Assembly (NCBI RefSeq): GCF_027563345.1
Contig: NZ_JAMKBK010000005.1
Strand: one strand, 5' to 3'
Origin: Psychrobacillus psychrodurans
GTDB taxonomy: Bacteria; Bacillota; Bacilli; Bacillales_A; Planococcaceae
Length of the DNA: 64,000 nucleotides
In this document: piece by piece, positions 6,677 to 15,644 of the stretch
Layout of the letters: every line of letters begins with the position of its first letter
Position numbering within the stretch: the stretch's first letter is position 1
Made by a program: the position numbers and the translations under genes
The notes under the pieces: model-generated
Databases searched by the model: none
What the model was told of the DNA's origin: nothing
Seen by the model: only the letters and a program-made list of their open reading frames with translations

Positions 6677-9046
6677 ATGAAAGAGAAAATAATTATCAAT
6701 GCCGATGAGTGCTACCAGCAAGCAGAGGAGAAGGCCAATCATTATTTCCAATCACTTTATGCGCAGGCCCAAAAAAAGACATATGTGAAAGTTCTAACGG
6801 AAGATATACATTTGTGGAAACATAAACATATCCGTCATCCCATATTTTCCTTGTTTTCAAGAGGGAAAGGAAAAACTAATACTAGCGGGTATCACAATTA
6901 TATAAAGTGGCTCAATTATACAGGGAAATTAGATAGTTATTTGAATCGAAGCATTTCCTATATTTTTATGCGAGATTTAGGTAAAGCATTGAACTCTCCA
7001 GACACTGAAAATCGAATCCGCAGTATAGTGGATAGTTTAAAAACTCAGCTCACATCTACGACGGCAGACCGTAAGAATGATGGGGAGCTATTCAGTATGA
7101 CTGCTTTGTATCGCCTTGCACAGAAGGAAGGAGTAGAATCGACTTTCATATGGTTGATCAACAAACTAAAAAATGTATCCACAAATATTCCAACAGGAAT
7201 GAATGCAGAGCATGCACAGCGAAAACTTATTAAAATCATTGCTGGAGTAATTATGCAAGAGAATGAAGAGATGGACGAAGAAGTTACTGTAGAAGATAGG
7301 AAACAGAGGCTTGATAAAGCTATTAGGCTCGGTTATTCCTACGGGCTTACCTATCCGTTTATCGACGATCTCCTAGATGCAGAAATTTTATCGGACGAAG
7401 AAGAAAAACAATACGCTTATCTGATACGTAGCACACTTACTACAGGAGTAGTGCCAGAACTAGGTGATTGGGTTGGAAATAATGCAGAGTTAATCCGATA
7501 TATTCACACAGAACTTCGAGAAGCTTTTGAATATATTAAGGCGCATCAAAGACCAGAGACAAGAAATAGTTTTTTTGAGCAATCTTATGTGTTTTTTAAT
7601 TCTCAAGAAGTGGATCGAGACAAGGATTTAACTAATGCAAAATATACAAACGAAGAGCTGTATATACCAGTTATTCTAAAATCTGCTTCTTCTCGATTGA
7701 TTGTTCGTTCCGTAATTGGAGCTCCTGAAGATGAGGGATTTGACAGCCGTACATTTTTTTATGGCATTTACAATCAACTGGCAGACGATTTTGCAGATAT
7801 GTTTGATGACCTGAAGGATGGTGCGGTAACTCCTTATACGTACTACTTGAAGTATCACGATACACGGCCAGACCTAATAAATCCATTTGAAATGTACTGG
7901 ACAGTAATCTCTAATTTGATTCATCAAGTTTATCATTCAGATAAAATGACGCGTGAAGTTATTTTAGATCGGGCTATAAACGGGTTAAAACGATTCAAGG
8001 AGCGAGCAGGTACGGAAAAATACAAAGAGGTAATGGACCTTTTTGCCTCGGAGAGTCCTAAATTCAATAAACTAATTCAAGAGATGGTACGAAAAGCGGA
8101 TGATGTAGATTTCTTCGACAAGCTGCTGCGTGATCATATGATTACAAGCTTGAAAAGTGACAGACAAGGGCAGGAAGACTTTATAGAAACTGCTAAAGCT
8201 ATACGTAGTCAGCTTAATAGTGTACTAGATATCCCGAAAACTAATGAGATGGCTGATTCTATAATAGATGCTGCAAACTACAGCTTACAAGGAGAAGGAA
8301 AGCGATTAAGACCAATAGTTACGTGGTTTATGGGAGTCAACGCATATGGCTTAAATAGCTCAATACTTGAACCACTCTTAAAATCTTTAGAATATATGCA
8401 TACAGCTTCTCTGATTTTTGACGATCTTCCGTCCCAAGATAATGCTGCGCTTCGCAGAGGTCGTCCAACACTTCATGAGGTTTATACTATTTCTATTGCC
8501 GAGTTAACTGGCCTTTTCCTGACCCAGAAGGCAATCCTAGAGCAAACCACTTTGGACCAGTTCGATTCAAAAGCTGTGCTGCGACTTATTCAATATTCCG
8601 CACAAGTAACTGCGGATATGTGTAGGGGGCAGGCAATGGACTTAGATTCAAAAGGCCAACAATTGTCTTTAGAACAACTAAATAGAATGTGCTTTTACAA
8701 AACTGGGCTAGGATTTGAGGCATCTATTCTAATGCCAGCAATTCTTGCAAACACTAGTAAATTAGAAATAGATGCATTGAAAAAATTTGCCCGTCATGCA
8801 GGTATTGCGTTTCAGATTAAGGATGATCTTCTTGATGTGGAAGGTGATACAGCTTTACTTGGGAAATCGACTGGTAAGGATACAGAAAATAACAGCTCCA
8901 CTTTCGTATCTATATTAGGTGTGAATGATGCAAAAAAAGAAATGTGGGAAAATTATTGTATTGCGATGGAATCATTACATGATGTACCGCGAGATACAGC
9001 TTTTTTAAAGCATTTTTTGGATTATGTTATAAATCGCGACAAGTAG
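6677..9046 (+). CDS. Polyprenyl synthetase-family protein with a long N-terminal helical region
   Basis: The ATG at 6677 follows AAGGTGAG at good spacing; an in-frame GTG at 6659 has a poor site. The product is about 789 residues, more than twice the size of normal isoprenyl diphosphate synthases (about 300-350). The C-terminal 300 or so residues are a polyprenyl synthetase: GEGKRLRPIV, first Asp-rich motif in TASLIFDDLPSQDNA with RRGRPT after it, and second Asp-rich motif FQIKDDLLDVEGD. Both metal-binding motifs look intact. The first ~480 residues are Lys/Asp/Glu-rich, probably helical, with no signal peptide or clear membrane segment, and I do not recognise them. They may be a terpene-cyclase-like or regulatory domain. 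Prenyl chain length and product are unknown. No other isoprenoid gene is adjacent. Confidence 0.8.
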   Translation: MKEKIIINADECYQQAEEKANHYFQSLYAQAQKKTYVKVLTEDIHLWKHKHIRHPIFSLFSRGKGKTNTSGYHNYIKWLNYTGKLDSYLNRSISYIFMRDLGKALNSPDTENRIRSIVDSLKTQLTSTTADRKNDGELFSMTALYRLAQKEGVESTFIWLINKLKNVSTNIPTGMNAEHAQRKLIKIIAGVIMQENEEMDEEVTVEDRKQRLDKAIRLGYSYGLTYPFIDDLLDAEILSDEEEKQYAYLIRSTLTTGVVPELGDWVGNNAELIRYIHTELREAFEYIKAHQRPETRNSFFEQSYVFFNSQEVDRDKDLTNAKYTNEELYIPVILKSASSRLIVRSVIGAPEDEGFDSRTFFYGIYNQLADDFADMFDDLKDGAVTPYTYYLKYHDTRPDLINPFEMYWTVISNLIHQVYHSDKMTREVILDRAINGLKRFKERAGTEKYKEVMDLFASESPKFNKLIQEMVRKADDVDFFDKLLRDHMITSLKSDRQGQEDFIETAKAIRSQLNSVLDIPKTNEMADSIIDAANYSLQGEGKRLRPIVTWFMGVNAYGLNSSILEPLLKSLEYMHTASLIFDDLPSQDNAALRRGRPTLHEVYTISIAELTGLFLTQKAILEQTTLDQFDSKAVLRLIQYSAQVTADMCRGQAMDLDSKGQQLSLEQLNRMCFYKTGLGFEASILMPAILANTSKLEIDALKKFARHAGIAFQIKDDLLDVEGDTALLGKSTGKDTENNSSTFVSILGVNDAKKEMWENYCIAMESLHDVPRDTAFLKHFLDYVINRDK

Positions 9047-9171
9047 GACTGGGTTATATTAACCTCTCCTTTAACGCTAAATCAAAGTGATAAGCTAGAC
9101 TAAATCCTTTAGTGGAGTACTTCACACTAATTGAATGAAGTGGAAGGTGACGGCTAAGACCTTCGAAAACG

Positions 9172-9226
9172 ATAGAAACAGGTTTTGACCTTAAAGGACC
9201 GGGCATGTTTGCTTGGTTTTTTTTTA
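9172..9226 (+). terminator. Terminator-like end with a repeated 45-base leader block
   Basis: accgggc (9198-9204) pairs with gcttggt (9211-9217), including two G-T pairs, then nine T. The block before it (agaaacaggttttga at 9174-9188, then taaaggac) recurs at 23021-23046 before another weak hairpin and T-run. It probably ends the polyprenyl synthetase transcript. Confidence 0.6.
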
Positions 9227-9264
9227 TTCTTCCAGAACTTGACTGGTTATTTCTCTATTTTAAA

Positions 9265-9759
9265 TTATGGCCGTATTGAAACCGGAGTTCCGATCGGGAT
9301 AATACGTGCTAATTCTTCAACGTCTTTATTGTGCATGCGGATACAGCCGCGTGATACTGCATTACCTATGGAACTAGGGTCATTGGTACCGTGAATCCCG
9401 TAATGTTCTTTAGATAAACTCATCCACATGGTACCGAATGGTCCACCAGGATTAGGCGCTTTGTTTATAATGATAAAATCTCCAACAGGTGTATTATATA
9501 ATATTCTTCCTACAGCTATAGGATACTCTTTTTGTATAACACCGTCTTTTCGTAATCGTAGCAGGCGATTATTTATAGAAACCTCAATTTGGTATGGAAG
9601 CGTATTTGGGTCAGGGTAACCTGGTATAACAATGGATTGACCAATATAAAGAACATTTGGGTTTATGGATTGGTTAGCGTTAATGATTTCGGTTATAGGG
9701 GTTCGGTAGTCTCTAGCTATTTGACTAAGTGTTTCCCCTTGTTGAACAATATGAATCAT
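9265..9759 (-). CDS. ykuD: L,D-transpeptidase YkuD with N-terminal LysM
   Basis: The ATG at 9759 follows GGAGGTG; the longer reading from a GTG inside that site is unlikely. About 164 residues, the same as B. subtilis YkuD. Residues 1-46 form a LysM peptidoglycan-binding domain (HIVQQGETLSQIARDY ... YIGQSIVIPG). The rest is the YkuD domain with HGTN and the active-site SRGCIRM. The enzyme makes or exchanges 3-3 peptidoglycan cross-links; in Bacillus it is linked to spores. There is no signal peptide, as in the B. subtilis protein. It is a single gene, convergent with the polyprenyl synthetase. Confidence 0.95.
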   Translation of the reverse strand: MIHIVQQGETLSQIARDYRTPITEIINANQSINPNVLYIGQSIVIPGYPDPNTLPYQIEVSINNRLLRLRKDGVIQKEYPIAVGRILYNTPVGDFIIINKAPNPGGPFGTMWMSLSKEHYGIHGTNDPSSIGNAVSRGCIRMHNKDVEELARIIPIGTPVSIRP

Positions 9760-9939
9760 TGTAAACACCTCCGTTATTCATTGTTAAAATAGTACATTAT
9801 ATGCAACTTTTAAAAAATGCTTCATCATATCGTGTTTTTCAATATATTATCTGCACTCGGAAAGTCTGTTAATTTTAGTATAAGGACATAGTTTCGCGAA
9901 TAGAATCTCTTATAACAGAATTCTAAAGGTGGAATGAGA

Positions 9940-10626
9940 TTGAAAATACTATTTATATTTCTATTATTTGTTGTTTATTTCGCATTATCACTGTCATTAG
10001 AAAGTACAAACGCAATTGGGCTATATCTAATCATTTCATTGGGATTCTTCTTTTGGGGAGTCATAGAGTGGAGACGTTCTATTAATAGGAGAAACGCTGA
10101 AGATAGAGCGCGATGTGAAGAGTTGCTAGCGGAGATTCCGCATACTCAATCACTGATTTCGGACAATTTGTTAAATGTAATGCTAATCGATGATGTAAAT
10201 AATATTTTATATATACTCCAAAGAGATTCTTTGGTAGAAGATTTTAGTATTGAAAATGTTCCGTTTTCTCAGGTGCTAGAGGTTGCAATAGTAAAGGAAG
10301 AGCGTGTTTTAAACTTATACCCTAAGGAGGGTCTATTGGGAAGTACGCTAGTGAATAATGAAGAAATAATAGAAGAAGATTCAGATGAGGACGAAGAAGA
10401 GGAAGAAGTAGAAGAATCTATAGAAGCATTGTGTTTAAAAATAGTAGTTGATGATATAACCAATCCCATTTTAGAATATCCATTTATAGTATTTGGTGAA
10501 CCCCTTGCAACAGACACTGAGAAATATATAGAAATAAATTCACTTTGTGACGAATGGTATCAAAAAATATGTATAATTATTAAACGCTATGAACATGACA
10601 AAGTAGTTGTGAGACTCTGGCAATAG
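9940..10626 (+). CDS. Membrane-anchored hypothetical protein with an acidic linker
   Basis: Not recognised. An AAAGGTGG site ends one base before the ATG at 9934 but seven bases before TTG at 9940, so the TTG start is preferred (MKILFIF...). Two N-terminal membrane segments (about residues 1-20 and 25-43) precede a soluble part of about 180 residues. A run of Glu/Asp sits at about residues 145-165 (SDEDEEEEEVEES). The C-terminal part (ALCLKIVVDD ... HDKVVVRLWQ) looks like an alternating beta domain. The orientation predicts a cytoplasmic domain tethered to the membrane. No close neighbour shares its transcript. Confidence 0.6.
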   Translation: MKILFIFLLFVVYFALSLSLESTNAIGLYLIISLGFFFWGVIEWRRSINRRNAEDRARCEELLAEIPHTQSLISDNLLNVMLIDDVNNILYILQRDSLVEDFSIENVPFSQVLEVAIVKEERVLNLYPKEGLLGSTLVNNEEIIEEDSDEDEEEEEVEESIEALCLKIVVDDITNPILEYPFIVFGEPLATDTEKYIEINSLCDEWYQKICIIIKRYEHDKVVVRLWQ

Positions 10627-10716
10627 CATAGCTTGTAGCTGTGATGCAACTTAGTATTCGCTATTATTCTGCATTCGCAAAAGTGTACAATCAAAAGTGA
10701 GAATAAATATGTTAGG

Positions 10717-11090
10717 TGGCTGGGACAAAACTAGTCTATGAACTTGAAAAACGTGAAGTCAGTAACTCAATTTCACGTTTTTCACTTTATTTTGGAAATA
10801 TGGAGGCAAGGGTATACCTTCTGACCAATAAAGATGGAATGATGCCTTTGAACGGACTTCTTCCAGACAAACGTGAATTTATTGGCATTCGCTTCTATTT
10901 TTGTACCATCGATAAAAATCGCCGCTCGATCAATTAGCATCTCTTCTACTAACTGGCAACGGAACTGAACGAAGCACTGATGAATAAGTTCTTTCATATC
11001 GGGCTGGATACGGAAACGATTGATGGTACGGTAGCTTGGCTCAAATCCCTGAGCGAGCCACATCATGCGGATACTATCTTTACTTGATAT
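10717..11090 (-). pseudogene. IS1182-type transposase remnant
   Basis: The minus-strand frame encodes SIRMMWLAQGFEPSYRTINR and the catalytic-type FIDGTKIEANANKF, typical of the N-terminal half of IS1182-family transposases. The start is lost: before Asp-Ser-Ile the frame runs into repeat sequence (11095-11190). The protein also stops early after about 95 matching residues, so most of the catalytic domain is gone. The end near 10717 (gtggctgggacaaaact) resembles an IS1182 element terminus. A perfect 13-bp hairpin (tgaaaaacgtgaa 10745-10757, ttcacgtttttca 10772-10784) lies inside. The remnant is inactive. Confidence 0.75.
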
Positions 11091-11094
11091 AGAA

Positions 11095-11200
11095 GAGATA
11101 TTAGTTGTTTGGAGTGAAGGGCGGCGACTCCTAGGGGACAAGTGCGTGGGAGAGACTACAGGCTCGACCCGTGCCCCCATGAAAGCGTCTGCCGTAACGA
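11095..11200. repeat. Bacillaceae-type intergenic repeat fragment beside the IS remnant
   Basis: GC-rich for this genome (cggcgactcctaggggacaa, gggagagactacaggctcga). It resembles the same repeat class as the fragments at 6277-6475. It abuts the truncated transposase and may mark the deletion junction. Confidence 0.45.
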
Positions 11201-11230
11201 AAACAACGGCTACGAAGTATATATAAAAAT

Positions 11231-11292
11231 AAAGCAGTTCAATTTTACTCCATAGTAAAATTTGAACTGCTTTTAATTTTAAGTTGTTTTTT
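11231..11292 (+). terminator. Long AT-rich hairpin with T-run
   Basis: aaagcagttcaa (from 11232) pairs with ttgaactgcttt, and the inner ttttac/gtaaaa pair extends the stem around tccata. T-rich sequence follows. No intact gene lies directly upstream, so it may be the end of the IS remnant's host transcript or insulate the fapA gene. Confidence 0.65.
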
Positions 11293-11419
11293 TAAAATTC
11301 AAATTAGTAAATAAAATGATTATATAGACCTGTTATTTTGTTTGGAGATAGTGTTATTATATCTTTAAATCACAAAACGAAAATAGGTATTTATATATAA
11401 AGTGGAAGGAGGTTAAAAA

Positions 11420-13543
11420 ATGTTGCAAAACTCTATTAATATAAAAGCAGAAACTATTGAGGAAGCAGTTCAAACTGCTTTAAATATACTAAAGTGTTCA
11501 ATCGAGGATATTAATGTGGAAGTAATACAGTCTCCTTCCAAAAGTCTATTTGGACTAAGAAAGCTTCCAGCTGAAGTGAAGATTACTAGAATTTCATCTG
11601 ACAGCATAGCAAAGAAAACAACTAGTTTGGAAGATATACCATCTTTTGAGGGAGTAGATGAAAATTTAGAGGAGTTCATTGAAGATTTTTTAGACTCCCA
11701 ACTAGTAGAAGATGACGGAGAAAAACAAATAAACTTCAAGTTAGATCAAAAACCGAAGTTTGGTAATTCAGTGCATACTGATAAACGTCTTTTTGGTGTA
11801 TGGATTCAAAATAATAAAGTAATAGTTCAAGAAAGTGCTCAACGGCTTCCAATAATAGAAGCAGATAAAAATTTGAAGGTGTTAGTGAATGGTCAAAAAC
11901 TAACGAAACCTCAATTGGTTACTAGCAAAGACAAAATAATAGTTGAACTAGAAGGTGAAGTAATTCCATCGAGTTTTTGGATTGAAGTAAAGGATAATAA
12001 TATGATGGCGACGCTATCGATTAATCCTGGAAAGAATATCATAAGAAATTTAGAAGAGACAGAACCTCAAGAACATCTTTTTATTAGAGCTCAAGAAAAT
12101 ATAACTTATTTTACTGATATTTCAATAGAAGATGTTCTAACCCAACTAAAATCATTAAAAATAGAAAATGGAATAATTCATTCGGCAATTCATGAAGCAT
12201 TAAATAACGGAGAAGGCGAAGCTATAATTGCAAAAGGTACATATCCCGTTGAAGGATTAAATGGGGATATTGAAATTCTAGTTGAGGGTTGGCTAGAGGA
12301 TAAGGGCGAAGATGATAATAGTGATAAATTAGAAAAAGTGGACTATAGAGAAGGTCAAACTATTTTGTCAGTTGAAGTTGGAGAAGTGATTGCGAAGAAA
12401 ATACCTTCAATATTAGGGAAGCCTGGAAAGGATTTGTTTGATAAACCTGTACCTCCTAAACCTGTATCTGATGTGATTATAAAAGTGGGAAAAGGAGCAG
12501 TACAAAAGGATGATCAAATAGTTGCAATCGCTACTGGAAGACCATTTATTGAATCCAGAGGAAAGTTAGTGAAAATGGATGTTATAAAAGAGTATGTCCA
12601 TAATGGCGATGTAGGTTTGGAAAGTGGTAATATTCGATTTCCTGGTGATGTGAGAATAACGGGTAATGTATTAGACTCTATGGCTGTTGATGCGGAAGGT
12701 AGAATTTATATAAACGGTACAGTTAATAGATCAATCGTCCAGTCTAATTACTCAATGAAAATAGAGCAAAACGTATTTTCATGTGAACTATCTGCCGGGA
12801 AGATAAATCATGTGATTGCCTCGCTTATCCCAATACTTTCTGAGATATTAACATATTCAAACCATATTTTAGCTGCGATCAATCAAATCCTAATGGTAAG
12901 ACGTGAAAGTAATCCGAAAGAAGAAACGATTAAACTGTCGTACCTTATCAGATTGTTATTAGAAAAAAAATATATGGACTTTAGCGAGCTAACTAAAAAG
13001 TTAATTACTATAATAAATAATAATGAAAATAGCTTAGATGAGGATTGGAAATCTCTTTCAAATACTTTAAATAAGCATTTTATCAATGTCTCCAAAGATC
13101 AAAATATTCAGTTGCAGACATTAGAACAGTTCATAAACTGGATGCAGGAAATGTATGAAACATACTATTTGGCGCCTGAACCAAGAGTAGCTATAGAAGT
13201 GCCCTACGCCATTAATTCTACTCTATATTCAAGTGGGAATGTTCATATAATAGGACAAGGTGTATACCATTGTAATATTCAAGCAGATTATAACATCATT
13301 GTTAAAGGGGTTTGTCGCGGAGGAAATTTAAGTGCTGGAAATGAGATATTTCTAGATGATGTTGGTTCTGAAAATGGTGGTAAAACGACTATTCAAGTTC
13401 CTTCTAATGGAAAGATACACATCAACTATGCTCACGCTGATACCGTTATTCAAGTAGGAAGAAGAATTCATACCTTTAAAGTAGGAACTCCAAATATAGT
13501 AGCCTCTTTAGATATAAATGGGAATTTAAGCTTATATAGGTAG
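11420..13543 (+). CDS. FapA-family (DUF342) protein
   Basis: 707 residues, start fixed by AAGGAGG seven bases upstream. The N-terminal ~55 residues (SINIKAETIEEAVQTALNIL ... KSLFGLRKLPAEVKI) resemble the Jag N-terminal domain found on Bacillales FapA proteins. A variable acidic region follows, then DUF342 from about residue 200 (PGKNIIRNLEE), with repeated beta-helix turns such as GDVGLESGNIRFPGDVRITG, GRIYINGTVNRS and YNIIVKGVCRGGNLSAGNEI. A coiled-coil insertion lies at about residues 470-580. FapA proteins are implicated in polar or flagellar and cell-surface regulation; the mechanism is unclear. It is followed after 28 bases by a PAS/GGDEF/EAL gene, probably in one operon. Confidence 0.85.
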   Translation: MLQNSINIKAETIEEAVQTALNILKCSIEDINVEVIQSPSKSLFGLRKLPAEVKITRISSDSIAKKTTSLEDIPSFEGVDENLEEFIEDFLDSQLVEDDGEKQINFKLDQKPKFGNSVHTDKRLFGVWIQNNKVIVQESAQRLPIIEADKNLKVLVNGQKLTKPQLVTSKDKIIVELEGEVIPSSFWIEVKDNNMMATLSINPGKNIIRNLEETEPQEHLFIRAQENITYFTDISIEDVLTQLKSLKIENGIIHSAIHEALNNGEGEAIIAKGTYPVEGLNGDIEILVEGWLEDKGEDDNSDKLEKVDYREGQTILSVEVGEVIAKKIPSILGKPGKDLFDKPVPPKPVSDVIIKVGKGAVQKDDQIVAIATGRPFIESRGKLVKMDVIKEYVHNGDVGLESGNIRFPGDVRITGNVLDSMAVDAEGRIYINGTVNRSIVQSNYSMKIEQNVFSCELSAGKINHVIASLIPILSEILTYSNHILAAINQILMVRRESNPKEETIKLSYLIRLLLEKKYMDFSELTKKLITIINNNENSLDEDWKSLSNTLNKHFINVSKDQNIQLQTLEQFINWMQEMYETYYLAPEPRVAIEVPYAINSTLYSSGNVHIIGQGVYHCNIQADYNIIVKGVCRGGNLSAGNEIFLDDVGSENGGKTTIQVPSNGKIHINYAHADTVIQVGRRIHTFKVGTPNIVASLDINGNLSLYR

Positions 13544-13571
13544 AAAGCAGTAACGAGAGGAGCTATGCCAG

Positions 13572-15566
13572 ATGGACATTGAAATAACAAACTCGCATAT
13601 TGATCAGGTAGCAGTTATTAATATAGATGGAGAAATCATTCAGGTAAATCGGTTATGGGAAGAGAATGTTAACAACCCTTTTGCTCTTCAAACAGGCAAC
13701 GATTATTTGAAATTGTTAAATGAGTTGGATGAATTAGCTGCATACAATGGAATTACAGATGTGTTAAATGGAAAAATGACATACTTTCATACCTCCTATG
13801 CTAGTTCCTTGTCTACAGAAATAAAATCTTTTTCGATGCTAGTCACCCCGTTACTTGAAGATAAAATTATAATAGGGGCAACTATTATCCTTAGAGATGT
13901 TAGTGAAAATGAAAATGAGCAAATGGAAGTTTATGATGTTTTAGAGAGTATGACAGATGCTTTTATTTCTTTGGATAAGAACTGGAAGTTTACCTATATA
14001 AATAAGGAAGCAGAAAAGTTGTTGTTTGCTTCAAAAAAGGAGTTATTAGGGCAGGATATTTGGGGAAGATTTCCAGAGGCAATTAATACAGTATTTGATG
14101 AAAACTATACTAAAACAATGAAAAAAAGAGAACAGACCTGCTTTGAAGCATACTATGAACCATTCGATGCTTGGTTCGAGGTCAATTCCTATCCAAAGGA
14201 AAATGGAGGTATATCCGTATACTTTAATAATATCAACGATAAAAAAGTAAGAGAAAGAATGCTATGGGATACTGCACATCATGATTACTTAACAGAAATT
14301 CCTAATCGTTTGCTGTTGTATAAAAATCTAGAAAATAAAATAGCTGACAGTATTCCTTTTGTAATATTCTTTTTGGATTTAAATAATTTTAAACTTATTA
14401 ACGATGCGTATGGACATGACATTGGAGATGAGTTTTTAGTAGAAGTTACAAACCGGCTGAAAGATGAACTAACAAGTAAATACTTTCTTTCTCGATTTGG
14501 AGGAGATAAATTTATTCTTTACACGGAATATATCGATGAATTTCAAGTGCAAAGTGATGCTTATCAAATTTTAGCGGTCATCGAGAAGCCATTTAAGAAC
14601 ACAGCATTACCACCAATGAATATGTCCGCAAGCCTAGGGGTTAGTATATTCCCAGAGGATGGTAATAATGTAGATTCTTTGATCACTGCTGCTGACACTG
14701 CTATGTATGAAGCAAAGAAAATTAAAGGTGATCAATGGATTAGATATAATCGTGAAATGTCAAAGTCATTAAACAGAAGACTTATTATCGAAAAAAGTAT
14801 AGAACAAGCAGTTATTAACAAAGAAATATACCCTGTTTTTCTACCTCAGGTAGATATTCTAAACAATAAGATTAGGGGAATTGAAGTGCTAACTAGATGG
14901 AATCATCCTGAATTAGGTGTTATACATCCTAAAGAGTTTATTCCTGTAGCAGAAGAAACCGGTCAAATAAGGATGTTAACGGAATATATAATTGATACAT
15001 CATTATTCATATATACTAAATGGGGAAAAATATATAATTTTTCAGAGGAAGTCTCTTTTAATATTTCCTCCACTTTATTAAACGAACCTTCATTTGTGTC
15101 GTTTTTATTGTACCAAGTAAATAAGCATTCCATTTCAAGAGATAAGATTGCAATTGAGATTACGGAAAATTCACAGATTTATTCTTCCTCTGTTATTTTA
15201 AATCATTTACATGATATCCATGAAGCAGGTATTCGCATAGTTATCGATAATTTTGGTACTGGTTATTCGAACCTAGCTTATATAGTTAATCTTCCATTAT
15301 CCAAAGTTAAAATTGACAAGTTTTTTATTAATAGCATTGGAAACAACCAAAAGGCAGAAGCAATTCTCCAATCAATAATAGGTTTAGCAAATAATATGAA
15401 AATCGATATACTTGTTGATGGCATTAAAACAAAAGAACAGATAGAATTCTTGCATGTTCATAAATGTACATTAGTTCAAGGTCCCTTTTACGATGATCCA
15501 CTTACCGAAGAACAATTTAACTATCGGTTACAACAGTTTGATATTCAATATTCTGATAGATTATAG
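13572..15566 (+). CDS. PAS-PAS-GGDEF-EAL protein with degenerate active sites
   Basis: 664 residues. Two PAS-like modules (about residues 8-110 and 120-225), GGDEF (about 232-400) and EAL (about 405-655). There is no membrane segment, so it is a cytosolic sensor. The GGDEF signature reads GGDKF, losing the metal-binding Glu. The EAL signature reads EVLTR; the usual DDFGTGYS is DNFGTGYS, and the late EGVE motif is DGIK. Other contacts (FNIS, IEITEN, KIDKF) remain. By family these sites make or cut c-di-GMP; here I infer a binding or signalling role more than catalysis. It follows the FapA gene by 28 bases and ends at a strong terminator, so the two are likely cotranscribed. Confidence 0.92.
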   Translation: MDIEITNSHIDQVAVINIDGEIIQVNRLWEENVNNPFALQTGNDYLKLLNELDELAAYNGITDVLNGKMTYFHTSYASSLSTEIKSFSMLVTPLLEDKIIIGATIILRDVSENENEQMEVYDVLESMTDAFISLDKNWKFTYINKEAEKLLFASKKELLGQDIWGRFPEAINTVFDENYTKTMKKREQTCFEAYYEPFDAWFEVNSYPKENGGISVYFNNINDKKVRERMLWDTAHHDYLTEIPNRLLLYKNLENKIADSIPFVIFFLDLNNFKLINDAYGHDIGDEFLVEVTNRLKDELTSKYFLSRFGGDKFILYTEYIDEFQVQSDAYQILAVIEKPFKNTALPPMNMSASLGVSIFPEDGNNVDSLITAADTAMYEAKKIKGDQWIRYNREMSKSLNRRLIIEKSIEQAVINKEIYPVFLPQVDILNNKIRGIEVLTRWNHPELGVIHPKEFIPVAEETGQIRMLTEYIIDTSLFIYTKWGKIYNFSEEVSFNISSTLLNEPSFVSFLLYQVNKHSISRDKIAIEITENSQIYSSSVILNHLHDIHEAGIRIVIDNFGTGYSNLAYIVNLPLSKVKIDKFFINSIGNNQKAEAILQSIIGLANNMKIDILVDGIKTKEQIEFLHVHKCTLVQGPFYDDPLTEEQFNYRLQQFDIQYSDRL

Positions 15567-15580
15567 AACTATTGATGATT

Positions 15581-15618
15581 AGCTGGCTTTGGTATGGTTC
15601 CGAAGCCAGCTGTTTTTG
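15581..15618 (+). terminator. Terminator of the FapA / GGDEF-EAL operon
   Basis: agctggctt (15581-15589) pairs perfectly with aagccagct (15603-15611), then gttttt. Confidence 0.85.
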
Positions 15619-15644
15619 AGTTTTATAACAAATATCGTCTGGGT

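Noticed and set aside
9047..9200. Possible riboswitch or T-box
   Set aside because: Some stems can be drawn, but no T-box, SAM, preQ1 or other known core motif is present.
10269..10517. Ser-rich minus-strand ORF
   Set aside because: It is the shadow of the acidic linker in the gene at 9940-10626.
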